DNA from: Portulaca oleracea
Lineage: Eukaryota > Streptophyta > Magnoliopsida > Caryophyllales > Portulacaceae
Direction: 5' to 3'
Assembly: GCA_029582165.1 (NCBI GenBank)
Contig: CM055874.1
Coordinates: forward strand, 47,963,269 to 48,027,268
Length of the DNA stretch: 64,000 nucleotides
Shown: in pieces, positions 1-9,440 of the stretch
Layout of the letters: every line of letters starts with the position of its first letter
Numbering within the stretch: the stretch's first letter is position 1
Position numbers and translations under genes: made by a program
Notes under the pieces: generated by a model
The model's input: the letters and a program-made list of their open reading frames with translations, nothing else
What the model was told of the DNA's origin: nothing
The model's database searches: none

Positions 1-9
1 TTATAAAAA

Positions 10-28
10 CTCCCCAGTGGAGTCGCCA
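10..28 (-). other. Primer-binding site of element D (Tat type)
   Basis: On the minus strand this reads TGGCGACTCCACTGGGGAG, 9 nt after the LTR end. It is identical to the site of element B at 53950-53968. The first 11 nt match the complement of the 3' end of a plant tRNA-Arg, the primer reported for Ogre/Tat elements. Its presence makes the adjoining LTR a 5' LTR, so the body of element D lies to the left, outside the window. Confidence 0.8.
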
Positions 29-1314
29 AAAAATCCTGTGGACATTTTTCCTCGCCGTTCGAGGCTTCCGAACGTCCACGTTGGATTGGGGTGTGATTTG
101 GTGATTTGTGCTGGGGTTTAACCTTTCTTTAAGGAAATCAACCTTACATTTCATGAATAATATTTTGAAAAATCACTTTCCCTTTACTTATGCATTTTAT
201 GAGTCATCGGATTAAACTTTTAAGAGTGAACATCCACTCGTTCCAAAACTCTTCTAAATTTAATCCGATTTGCTCATTTAAATGTTAGGCTCAGAGGGGA
301 GTGATTTACGCAAGTATTATTTAGAAATATAAGAGAGAATACCCTAAAGTTGTATCGATACATTGTAAAACCATGTTAAACATAGTTTATGCAATCCTCG
401 ATGTATTTTGGTTCGAAATGGGAGTCGCCACCCGACTTTTTAAGGGAAAGCCAAGACAAAACCAAAAGGAAAAGAAAGAAAGACTCCGCCTGCGAAACCC
501 AAGAATGGATCCGGGGGTAAGGTTACGAACTCGAAAACTAAACTTTAAGAGTTCGCCTCTCAGAAAAGGAAAGACTCTACCAAAAGTTTAAAAATGTACT
601 TTTGATAAAGTTTGGAAGGGAAATGAAGGAATACTTTATAAGATTATTTCATTGAATCATGCAACAAGAATGAAAGATACAAAGTAAAGAATACAAATAC
701 ACAATTATTTATAAGAAAGAGGAAAAAACACTTTGAAGCTTACATTGCTACTTTGTAGGGAAAAGCCTTGCCTAGCCTTTAGATGCTTGTTGAATCCTCC
801 TTGATGCCTTTAGAAACCTCCTCTCCAAATGCTAAGATGGTGGTAGAAAAGATGGTAAAAGATAATAAGAAAGAAGATAGTAAGAGGGTGGAAAAAGGTT
901 TATTTTTGTGGTTTTGGACGTGTTTAGGCTAGGGTTTTTTGTGGAGTTTTAAGGTTAGTGAGATAGGATATGTGTTTAGGATTTTTGTGAGGATAAAAGA
1001 TGAAGATTATGGTGGTAAGGAAGATGATAGAAGTGATAGATATGATAGAATAGAGGTGGAAAGATGGATATGATATAAGATATAAGGAGTAGTAGAGAGA
1101 ATGGATGAGAGATCAGAGAGAATTGGTGAGTGAATGAATGAGTAAGGGAGAATGAGAATGAGATGGAGTGCCCTTAGCTTTGAGAGGAGGGTGGTATTCA
1201 TAGGAGGACGAAGGGAATATAGAGATACATACACATGCATGCATTCACCTCATGGACTCCGGACTGGCACAGAACACTAGGCAGTAGGGGAGGCTCACCT
1301 TGCATGGACGGTGG

Positions 1315-1336
1315 CACGTGGTCAATTGACCACGTG
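1315..1336. promoter_or_regulatory. Perfect 22-bp palindrome with two G-boxes in LTR D
   Basis: Two CACGTG hexamers flank the 10-nt self-complementary core GTCAATTGAC, giving a perfect 22-bp palindrome upstream of the TATA-like box. CACGTG is the plant G-box, bound by bZIP and bHLH factors. The B-family 5' LTR at 54995-55016 keeps both hexamers with a diverged core. A regulatory role is inferred. Confidence 0.6.
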
Positions 1337-1390
1337 TGGGCGGAGCCACCAAGGCCGACCGGCCACCATGCAGGGGGAGGAATCCCTTCT

Positions 1391-1410
1391 CGTCCATGCA
1401 TGCATGGACG
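1391..1410. repeat. 20-bp perfect palindrome, B-family LTR motif
   Basis: CGTCCATGCATGCATGGACG is its own reverse complement. Half-copies (catggacggtgg, actggacgg) recur at 1303 and 1453 here, and the same motif recurs in the related LTRs near 52320-52395 and 55070-55140. This is the family-specific palindrome of the B-type LTR. Confidence 0.75.
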
Positions 1411-2710
1411 GTGGGGGGTGAAGTCAACCAACCTAGGGAATAGGTGGTTCACACTGGACGGAGTGATCTTATATTATTAGCTCTTGTGAGGTGTTTTTTT
1501 TTAGTGTTTTTGTAAGGATTCGATCTCGCGACTTTCGACACTTCATCTTAGGGCTTGCATGCTTCATCTTTTTATAAAAAAAATTTGTACATGTAGCATA
1601 GGAAGAATCACATGTGATCATGTATGTGATTTTAGGTGAGGAAAATACATGTAAATGCACGTATTTATTGAGTTTCTTTTATTTCTTCGCTCTTTATTTT
1701 TATATTATTTGTGCGTCAAAATCCCAGTGTCTACACCGCCTGGGTTTTATTTTTCTAAAACGGGCCGATTCTTTTGGTCGATTGGGCCGAGGATGTGGTC
1801 CATATCAAGATCAAAACCCGCAGGGGTTATATTTGATCTATGGGCTGAGTTTAAAGCATTCTGGGTCCATTTTGCAAGTCGGGATTTCGGTCGAAATGCA
1901 TAAATAAAAGGATTATTCAATATCCTAAACCATAAATATGCATTAATCGAATCATGCTTAAAATAGTTAAAAATCGACAAGACATGGAAGGATCAGCCTC
2001 CGCACCAGGAATAAAGTTGCGCTAAGAGAAGTCGTGTGAGGAAGAGGAGAATTCCTGTGGCTTCAGGGTTGCATCTTCTAAAACCCGAATTTTCTTCAAA
2101 AGAACATGTTTTTTCTAGAGAGAAGAAGGAAGCTAGAAGGATATGAAGGAGATGTGAATGAAATCAATGAAATGCATTGAATTTATAGAATGGCTGGGTG
2201 AACGTGAAATGCATTGAAGCTAGGACCCGCCTCGAGATGCCAAATGCGTTTCTTTAGCCGAAAATCTAAAGGTCATCATTTTGCCACCCAAAAGTGAGAC
2301 ATCGTGACGTGGCACATTCTCATCCACATGTGGGTCGGGCCCACTTTGATTCCACTCACGAAAAAAAACACAAAACCCAAACCCATCTGGGTTTTGTAGC
2401 GACCACAACCCAATCTCGCGGCCCATTTTCTTACGGCAGCCCAAAGGAAACAGCAACACCCGCAGGGGTTTTATTTCCGCCAGGGCCCAGCTCCGCGGCC
2501 CAAGCTCGCTCCGACCCTTTTGGAATTAATCATACAACCCAAGATTGACTGCCCAAAGACTGCGACCCAAGGGTTTCCAAAGCTCAGTTAAAAATCTGAA
2601 CCCCCCTTACATTTCCGAAAAAACTAACACTTTATTTTCTGTTGATTTTCAGGTCAGCGCTAAAGGGACCTTGCACCACCCGGTTGCCGCATAAAAGAAC
2701 ACCAACAACA

Positions 2711-3110
2711 GTCGTCCAATGGTTGCTACCTAAAGGCAACAGTCGTCCAATGGATGCCACCTAAAGGTTTCCGACGACATCATCAGACAGTCGTCCAACG
2801 GTTGCCATATAAAGATTTCCAACGACATCATTAACATCTTCAGTCGTCTAACGGATACCACCTAAAGGCCTCCGACGACATCATCAGCACTAGCAGCAGT
2901 CGTCCAACGGTTGCCCCTAAAGGTCTCCAACGATGCCATCAGACAATCGTCCAACGGATGCCACGTAAAGGTTTCCGACGACATCATCAGACAGTCGTCC
3001 AATGGTTGCCACCTAAAGGCCTCCGACAACATCATCAACATCTTCAATCGTCCAACGGTTGCCACCTAAATGCCTCCGATTACATCACCGACATCATCTG
3101 GTCGCCACAT
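2711..3110. repeat. Minisatellite of alternating 47-56 bp units
   Basis: Eight full units begin GTCGTCCAA(C/T)GG at 2711, 2742, 2790, 2843, 2899, 2946, 2994 and 3047, with a partial one at 3101. Units with GGAT(G/A)CC alternate with units with GGTTGCC, so a higher-order period of about 101-103 bp is seen (2742, 2843, 2946, 3047). It sits about 100 bp upstream of the polypurine tract of element C. Confidence 0.88.
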
Positions 3111-3200
3111 AAAAGAGCATCGACAGCATCCATCTTTAGGCCAGGCATCAAGCAGACGTCATCTCAGGCTACTTTGACCTTCGTCCTATTCGGACTCGAT

Positions 3201-3216
3201 CAAAGTGGGGGCTCTC
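3201..3216 (+). other. Polypurine tract of element C
   Basis: CAAAGTGGGGGCTCTC lies directly before the LTR start TGTAGACAACGGG. A G-rich tract at this position primes plus-strand DNA synthesis in LTR retroelements, which makes the following LTR the 3' LTR. Confidence 0.75.
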
Positions 3217-3359
3217 TGTAGACAACGGGATTTGCACCGACGTAATCTTGACCCGTCCAAATTCAGCAAGTCATTTGGGCCAAACATCAAAATACCTCAT
3301 TAGGCCCACGAGGTGAGCAGCATGGGCCTAGCAGAGCAACACAGCCCACCTACATGTAA

Positions 3360-3637
3360 TAAAACCCGCCTGGGTTTTAATTCCCAGAGGCAGCCCAAAA
3401 GAAAAGCGGGCCCAAGACGCCCCTCCGGCCCAGATGGATATTAAAACCCGCATGGGTTTTAATCTCAACAGTGATGCGCCATTTTGGCCGGCCACATCAG
3501 CGATCCGTGTGAGGGAGAATTAAAACCCGCATGGGTTTTAATATTTCTGGCGCCAATTTTCCTTCCCATGCAGATCCCTTGATCATAGCCCCACGTGGGT
3601 TGACCTGTCTTGACCTCCTAAAACCCGCATGGGTTTT
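3360..3637. repeat. Four AAAACCC-GCNT-GGGTTTT hairpins in LTR C
   Basis: Perfect inverted repeats with 4-nt spacers lie at 3360-3379 (8-bp arms), 3440-3463 (10-bp arms), 3519-3542 (10-bp arms) and 3620-3637 (7-bp arms). Flanks between copies are unrelated, so the hairpin itself is what repeats. All lie 80-360 bp upstream of the TATA box. Confidence 0.9.
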
Positions 3638-4396
3638 GATTCTGCATGGATAGGGAGTGCATGATTGTTGGGGTATGTCCCCCTCCTTTTCCCTCCAAAT
3701 CCTTCATCCCTTCACCTATAAGTACCTCTTCTATTCCACCCTCATTTCATCAACTATTATCACCATTCTACCTAAACTCTCTCAAAACATCGTTATCCAT
3801 ACTCCCGCTCTAATTCAATTATAATCATTCTTAGTATCTCATCTTTCTTACACCATCCTTCTCACTATCCTTATAAACATTCCTCCATTCAAGCTCCAAG
3901 CTAAGGTCAATTCAAGGGATCAACTTTCAACTCGTCCATCACCTTTAAACAAGGTTTGTTTTCCATTATTATTATTTCACCATGTAACCTATGCTTTAAT
4001 TCTCTTGTTGTACATATTTTGTAAAGAAAACATCATGTCTTAATCTTGCATATTCGGAATAATAACATCGCGAAATTAATTAAACTTCTCTCTACTCTTT
4101 TACATTAGAAAGTCGATTTTAGTAGAGTTTGTTTTCAAACAGGTGGATTCGATTGTTCTTATAATTCTCGAATCCGTAACCTTACCCCCGAACTTAGAAA
4201 TCGGGTTTGGTAGACCGGAGTTATTTATTTGATTTTATGGTTTGTCGGTTTCCTTAAGTCGGCTGGCGACTCTTTAACCTTCTTTGCAATCCGTTTAATT
4301 ATTTACGATATTCGCATTTGCATGAAAATAATTTTAAAAATGATTTAATACATTTATCTCACCAATTCAAGGCTAGACCCGAGAGAAATGGGCTAG

Positions 4397-4430
4397 AAAT
4401 TGATAAAACCCCTACGAGTTTTATCAATTT
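4397..4430. repeat. 13-bp perfect hairpin in LTR C
   Basis: The arms AAATTGATAAAAC (4397-4409) and GTTTTATCAATTT (4418-4430) are exact reverse complements around an 8-nt loop. A second hairpin, arms GTCAAAACCC and GGGTTTTGAC with loop CCGT, follows at 4481-4504. Both are longer relatives of the hairpins at 3360-3637. Confidence 0.88.
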
Positions 4431-4768
4431 TCACCCAGCTTTCTCTGGGCCGAGGAAACAAGAGGCCCAGCCCAAAAATTGTCAAAACCCCCGTGGGTTT
4501 TGACGAGTTCTGGTGGCCCGTTTGTTCCTTCTTGGACCTGGATCTGGTGTTTGGGCCGGTATCAAATCATTGTTGAAATATTTTGTGCAAATTCGAATAT
4601 TAAAATAATAAAAAATGGATTTGTAAATAAATAAAGTTTCATTACCCCGAAAGTGAATTTCGAAAATAAAAAGATCCTTATTTAAGGATTAAGCAACCTT
4701 AGTCGGCTCCCAATCACCTAAGTAGCGCATCACGCGGAAAAGGGTGCACCTTTTCCCGGGGTCCTACA

Positions 4769-5223
4769 GTAACATATTCCATAACAACCAACACATATTC
4801 ATGTCCTCCGGTGCCCTGGGGTGAAATCTTTCCAACAATGTCGATACCCCACACTGAAAAATGGCATGGTGAGGCCAAAGTGGTCAGGTAAGATGATGGT
4901 TGATGCTTAAGGTCAACATACTCTTGACACTTCGGGCATTTTCTCACAAATTGAAGACAGTCTCACTCCCTAGTGGACCAAAAATATCCTGCTCTTTGAA
5001 TCTTTTTCACCAGAATTCTTACATTCATGTGCGGTCCACACTCCCCTCCGTGAGTGGATCTCATTAGCTCTCTAGCTTCTTCTTCATGAACACATAACAG
5101 ATTTATCCCGGTCAAAGCCTTCTTGTACGGGCGATCCTGAATAATGCAGTATTGTAAGGCTATCAGTCGAATAGCTCTCCGAGCTCGGTGCCCGGTATCT
5201 GGTGTGTATGCACCATCTTTCAA
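4769..5223 (-). pseudogene. Integrase N-terminal part of element B (truncated)
   Basis: Two minus-strand reading blocks (5223-4963 and 4947-4714) give an HHCC zinc-binding region, with histidines in THGGECGPH and cysteines in KCPKCQ, followed by the start of the catalytic core (WGIDIVG, first Asp of DDE). Integrase inserts retroelement cDNA into the genome. Homology stops near 4769, exactly where LTR C ends, so C interrupts the gene and the remainder is outside the window. A stop at about 4960 separates the blocks. The order RNase H, archaeal-type RNase H, integrase is that of the Tat lineage. Confidence 0.82.
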
Positions 5224-5328
5224 AAATGTTTAAATGTCAAAGAACCATTCCTTAGGGTTGATAGAACTTATCATCAGCGGTCGATGATGGGCAAGTTGAA
5301 CCTTCCTCTCCACTACTACTGCTAGAGT

Positions 5329-5760
5329 CTAATCCTTTTCCGGCATAGCTACCGTAGACGATAGCTTGGCCAGGGCATCGACCAATTCATTGTGACTTTG
5401 CGGCGGGTATTTGAACTCAATATGCTTGAACCTCTTGGCTAAATCAGACAAGTGTTGTTGATATAATGCTAAAGACTCACTTTTCACCTTCCAAACACTA
5501 GTAGCTTGATTAACAATAAAACTTGAATCTCCAAATACTCGCATTCTTTCAATACCCATCTCCAAAGTGGTATGTATACCCAAGATGCAGGCTTCATAGT
5601 CAGCAGCATTGTTGGTGGCGTCAAAATCCAACTTGACCGCCAAAGGAAAGTGTAGATCTTCGAGAAATACCAGCAGAGCCCCGGCTCCGCATATATCCCA
5701 TCAAGTTTGCAGCACCATCAAAGTATAGCTTCCAAATCTCCTCTTCCACTTGGAACACTT
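5329..5760 (-). pseudogene. Archaeal-type RNase H domain (aRH) of element B
   Basis: The minus-strand translation shows YFDGAAN, then a frame change near 5640, then a block of about 100 residues with NAADYEACI, VFGDSSFIVNQ and HNELVDALAKL. These match the second, archaeal-type RNase H that Tat-lineage elements carry between RNase H and integrase; the family is thought to help degrade the RNA template. One frameshift and several stops in the upstream half show that it is dead. Confidence 0.78.
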
Positions 5761-5927
5761 GCTCATCACTAAACTCCAAGCCCCCAATATTACAGTTTTC
5801 TATCAGGAGTTCATCAGGAAAATCGGAAACTGCTTGACCTTTTATGGACTTCTGATGTTAAAAATGAAGATCAAACTCGAATAACATGACTACCCATCAG
5901 GCGATCCTGTTGTTAATAGTACGTTGC
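5761..5927 (-). pseudogene. C-terminal tail of RNase H of element B
   Basis: The minus-strand reading directly left of element A includes INNRIA, WVVMLFEFD and KSIKGQAVSDF with two stops. It continues, in order, the RNase H that ends YIMEK on the other side of element A (46530). This shows that A inserted in the RNase H coding region of B. Confidence 0.8.
5923..5927. repeat. Left target-site duplication of element A
   Basis: GTTGC abuts LTR A on the left; GTTTC abuts it on the right at 46530-46534. Four of five bases agree. Continuity of the RNase H reading across element A supports it. Confidence 0.7.
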
Positions 5928-7324
5928 TGATAAGTGATTTTTTATTGTAATTTTTAGGGCTCATACACATGTATTTTATGCTTTATATACCCGAAATTCC
6001 ATGTTTTTATACCAATTTCTGTGATTTCTTCACTTGGCTATGAGATTGGTGCATTTTGTAGGGATCATTGAAAATACACCAAAAAGCATGAAGATTTGGA
6101 AGAAAAAGGGAGAAAAATGAGAAGAAATTAAAAAGAAATTTGGAGGAGAAAGAAATCAAAGAAGAGGAACTACCCAAGCTGCAAGGCCCGACCCAAACTT
6201 TATGTGGACAACTCAGACGCTGCCAGCACCCCTCTGGACGCTGCCAGTGCCCCTGGAAGAGATTTCGTATGTGGAAGAAAAACTTGAACCTGCCGGAGTT
6301 TTCTTGAACGCTGCCAACGTGCGGACACGGAGAACATATTTTTTAGGCCAGACGCTGCCAGCACCTCATGGAACTCTATCAGCGCCTGACGCCCTAATCG
6401 TGCCTTATAAAAGGTTTCTTCTATCGGCCTTTTAAGGACATCTAAGGCTCGAGAGATCAAGTTCTTAGAGTAGATTTTTTAGAGAGTTTCTTTCAATTAA
6501 GTTTAGTTCTTTAGGATTATTAGTAGTTGGGAGATTATTGTAAAGTGAATGAAGAGAAGAAAAAGATCGATTCGGGTGACACGAAGAGATCGATTCCGCC
6601 AATTACTCCTATTTTCTTTATGCTTTTCAGTTTTAATTCAGTTTGTGTGATGTTAATTTCTAGTATTATGAGTAGCTAAATACCTTTGTTTAGGGGGATA
6701 AACTCGATGTCCTTCAATTGATTTTGAATACAATCTCGGTGTGAAGTTATTTCATTTAATCGTTTGATCTTCGTAATTTGTACGTCATAGTAAAGTGGTT
6801 ACCTTTTGCTTGGTTTAGATTCTTAAGATCAAAATGAAAGTTTATATTTTGAATTGGAAAGACGAAGATTGAATACGCTAGAAAATAGTTAGAAATAATT
6901 GTTTCTTGCTTAGGGTCAATTACAATCAGTTCTTATCTTTGATTAGGTTAAATAGCCATGAAAATAGGTGTTTAGTTTAATCACTGTAACTCACCTCAAA
7001 TCGAAAGATTGCTATGAAAGGCCTTAGAAAGGTTGTAGACCTCGAATTCTTTTATTACTTTACACCGGGATTGTTGATTAGTTAATTGATTGACTAGAGT
7101 GGACTCCCCTGAACTCTTTTAATTATTTGATAAAATTCTAAAAATCCTTGCTTTCTTAGTTTAATTTTCAGAATCGTTTCCACACCTATTTGACTGACTT
7201 AGCATCCTTCGTAGTGAACTAGTTTAGTGCGTAGTTGAATACAAGTCCCTGAGAGAGAACGACATTTATATACTACTCAGACCCGTACACTTGCGGAAAG
7301 ACGTAACAAGTTTTAGGTACATCA
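5928..7324 (+). mobile_element. 5' LTR of element A (Athila)
   Basis: It starts TGATAAGTG and ends TTAGGTACATCA, 1397 bp. The 3' partner is at 45167-46529 (1363 bp) and is similar throughout, with scattered substitutions and short indels, so A is the older of the two plus-strand Athila insertions. A TATA box TATAAAA lies at 6406-6412, preceded by copies of ACGCTGCCAGC at 6215-6400. The motif TCCCTGAGAGAGAACGACA at 7246-7264 near the 3' end is shared with LTR T. Confidence 0.95.
6214..6412 (+). promoter_or_regulatory. LTR A promoter: ACGCTGCCAGC repeats plus TATA box
   Basis: Variants of (A)GACGCTGCCAGC(A/G)CC occur near 6215, 6238, 6308 and 6358, with a partial one near 6380, ending 20-190 bp before TATAAAA (6406-6412). 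In the 3' LTR the cluster is shortened and the TATA box is at 45598-45604. The motif also occurs inside the element at 9813-9916. Confidence 0.7.
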
Positions 7325-7330
7325 AGTTTT

Positions 7331-7348
7331 TGGCGCTGTTGCCGGGGA
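7331..7348 (+). other. Primer-binding site of element A (tRNA-Asp)
   Basis: TGGCGCTGTTGCCGGGGA lies 6 nt after the LTR end (spacer AGTTTT). It differs at one base from the complement of the 3' end of plant tRNA-Asp, the usual Athila primer. Confidence 0.9.
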
Positions 7349-7458
7349 TTTGTTTCCCCAACCGCCAATAAACGAAAGTACTCTTGTTGGCTAGGTTATT
7401 TGTTTTCTTTATTTTTCTTTATTACGTGTGGTGTTCTTGTTTTTGTCTTTTTCAGGTT

Positions 7459-8661
7459 TATGCAAAAAGACTTCTCTTTCGAATACGATCCCGAGATCGA
7501 ACACACATTGCGAGAGAGAAGAAAGAGAGCAAGACTAGAGAAAGAATAGCAAGAACAGCGAAAAGAACAAGAAGAGGAACAAGCTGAAAGCGTTGGAGAA
7601 GAGATGGCTAAGCCACAATGAACGCTAGGGTAATATCTGACACCCAATGTCACTAATCCACAATCAGCTATTGCACTTCCTTTAGTTGCGGCGCATGACT
7701 TTGAGCTACGTCACTCACTTATCAATTTCGTGTCCGAGGCACCGTTTTATAGGCTACCGAGCGAAGATCCTAACCGATATATGCGACTTCTTCGCCAAGG
7801 TTGTGACACTTTTAAAGCTAACAATGTTTCGGAAGATGCTATGAACTAAGGCTCTTCCCGTTTTCTTTAGAAGGCAAGGCATTGTAGTCGCTTGATTCGC
7901 TCCCACCCAATTCAATCACGACATTCGACGGACTAACCAGCATGTTCTTGACAAATTACTTTCCTCCCAGCAAGCTTACCAACTTGAGGAATCAGATTTC
8001 AACGTTCACCCAAGAACTTGACGAGACACTTTATGATGCTTGGGAAATATTTAAGGACATTCTTCGACAATGTCCTCAACACGGATTTGAACCTTGGGTT
8101 CCAATCTAATCATTCTTCAACGAAGCAAACGAGTCGACAAGAGGAAGCATCCTCTCGGCAGCCGGAGGCGATCTTATGGACAAGACTATGCCCCAACTTA
8201 CGAACTTGATTGAGCAATTAGCAAACAATTCGTATCAATGGTCCAAACCCCGCCATAGAGTGGGAGGTAAGCTAAATGTTGTTGCTATTACTTTATTATC
8301 TTCTAAGCTTGATATTTTGACGCAGAAGATGGATTGTTGGAGCTCACTTTCTATCCCTCCGACGTGTAATACTTGTCAGTCGACCGAGCATGAGACTTTA
8401 ACTTGTCCCTTAGGTGGAGTTAGCAATGAACAGATCCAGCAAGCCAACTATGTTGGCAACCAAAGGCAAAATTACGATATGAATTCCAATACCTATCATC
8501 CTGGATTAAGAAATCACCCAAACTTTTCTTATAGGAATAACCAACCGACTGGTCCTGTTCAAGGACAGGGACAAAAATACGTACCCTCGGGATTTCAAAA
8601 ACCACCACCACAAGGTCCCCCTCAAAAGTCAAATTTAGAAACCTTGATGGAAAGTCTATAG
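7459..8661 (+). pseudogene. Decayed gag of element A (Athila)
   Basis: The reading from ATG 7459 begins MQKDFSFEYDPEIE, the usual start of Athila Gag, followed by an Arg/Glu-rich stretch. Several stops and frame changes follow (about 7547-8017). The best-preserved part, 8176-8661, carries a zinc knuckle C-x2-C-x4-H-x4-C (CNTCQSTEHETLTC) and a Pro/Gln/Asn-rich tail. Gag would form the particle that packages the RNA. This copy cannot make a full protein. Confidence 0.85.
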
Positions 8662-8899
8662 CGGGGCAACAAAAGCAAGAAGGGGTGATAAAAAGTTTAA
8701 TATAAAAGGTAGAGGCTTTAGAGACATATAATAAAATTCTAGAAAATCAAATCGCTAATTCAGCAACTCCTTCTACTAGCCTAACCCCTCAACCTGTCCC
8801 AAATCCGGGAAACCAATGCAATTCTATAGATTGTGAGGAACAGGACCCTAAGTATGAAAGTTTAGAAGAATCCACTACACCTAGAGTAGCCAAGGTAGA

Positions 8900-9440
8900 C
8901 CTCGAGCCCAACCAAAGTGAGGGAACCATAAAACCCTCGGTTATGCCTGAAAAGGGAGATCCGGGAAGTTTTAAGATCCCTTGTCAGTTAGATGGTAGGT
9001 CGATTGAATATCTCTATGTGATACAGGGTCTGGGGTAAATGTCCTTCCAAAGTCCTACCTAGCGAAATTGGACCATAGGGAGTTAAGAGTAACTAGCACA
9101 ACTCTTCGATTGGCAGATAAGAACCTTAGGCAACCCTCAGGTGTCTTACATAACGTCCCTCTCAAGATAAGAGGACACTTTGTTCCTGTGGACTTCATGC
9201 TTCTAAATACAGGAGAAGATCCTACACCGCAAATTATCCTAGGAAGATCCTTCCTTTTCAATTGTGAATTGCAAGATGGATATGAAGAAAGGAACAATGG
9301 TTATCGAGTTAGGGAAGTCGATGATAGAGTATGAGGTACAAGCAAACAAGAAAGTCCCAAAACAAGCAATGGAGAAGATTCAAGATGAAGGCGATCCAGT
9401 TCTGAAATCAATCCAAGAACAGATCAAGGACCCCGATGGT
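8900..9440 (+). pseudogene. Decayed aspartic protease of element A
   Basis: After a linker, the reading shows PGSFKIPC, then a DTGSGVNVLP-type active-site loop near 9020-9055 with a frame change, then 9068-9334 with NVPLKIRGHFVPVDF and IILGRSFL, the closing part of an Athila retropepsin. The family cleaves the Gag-Pol polyprotein. The reading runs to about 9438 and ends; no RT, RNase H or integrase follows, so A is a gag-protease element without pol. Confidence 0.8.

Larger units (their letters stand above)
37..1735 (-). mobile_element. 5' LTR of element D (Tat/Ogre lineage, B-type)
   Basis: On the minus strand the LTR starts TGTAGACACTGGG at 1735 and ends TGTCCACA at 37, followed by the primer-binding site. 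It is clearly related to the LTRs at 50406-52813 and 53976-55414: same ends, same order of blocks. A TATA-like box (TATGAATA on the minus strand) lies at 1195-1202, with one base changed from the TATAAATA of its two relatives. Upstream of it (1231-1455) is a cluster of GC-rich palindromes. The right flank (from 1736) is internal DNA of element C. Length 1699 bp. Confidence 0.88.
1736..3216 (+). mobile_element. Internal 3' end (3' UTR) of element C
   Basis: This noncoding stretch leads into a polypurine tract and the LTR at 3217, so it is the 3' untranslated end of a plus-strand Tat-like element. It holds copies of the AAAACCC...GGGTTTT inverted repeat found in the LTR (near 1745, 1815, 2375, 2455) and a minisatellite (2711-3110). 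Tandem repeats just upstream of the polypurine tract are a known trait of Tat/Ogre elements. The left edge is the insertion point of element D; the rest of C is outside the window. No coding sequence was recognised. Confidence 0.65.
3217..4768 (+). mobile_element. 3' LTR of element C (Tat-like)
   Basis: It starts TGTAGACAACGGG and ends CCCGGGGTCCTACA, with inverted terminal similarity TGTAG/CTACA, length 1552 bp. A TATA box (TATAAG) lies at 3717-3722 and an AATAAA at about 4630. Four near-identical inverted repeats (3360-3637) lie upstream of the TATA box and two further hairpins (4397-4430, 4481-4504) downstream. The right end abuts integrase of element B with flank GTAAC (4769-4773); the partner TSD would be outside the window. 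An alternative end at about 4268, before TGGCGACTC, is possible but fits the junction less well. Confidence 0.7.

Noticed and set aside
4255..4290. Primer-binding site TGGCGACTC after an LTR end at about 4268
   Set aside because: Only 9 bases fit the Tat primer site, and the better LTR end is 4768, where B integrase homology stops. Kept as an alternative in the LTR C entry.
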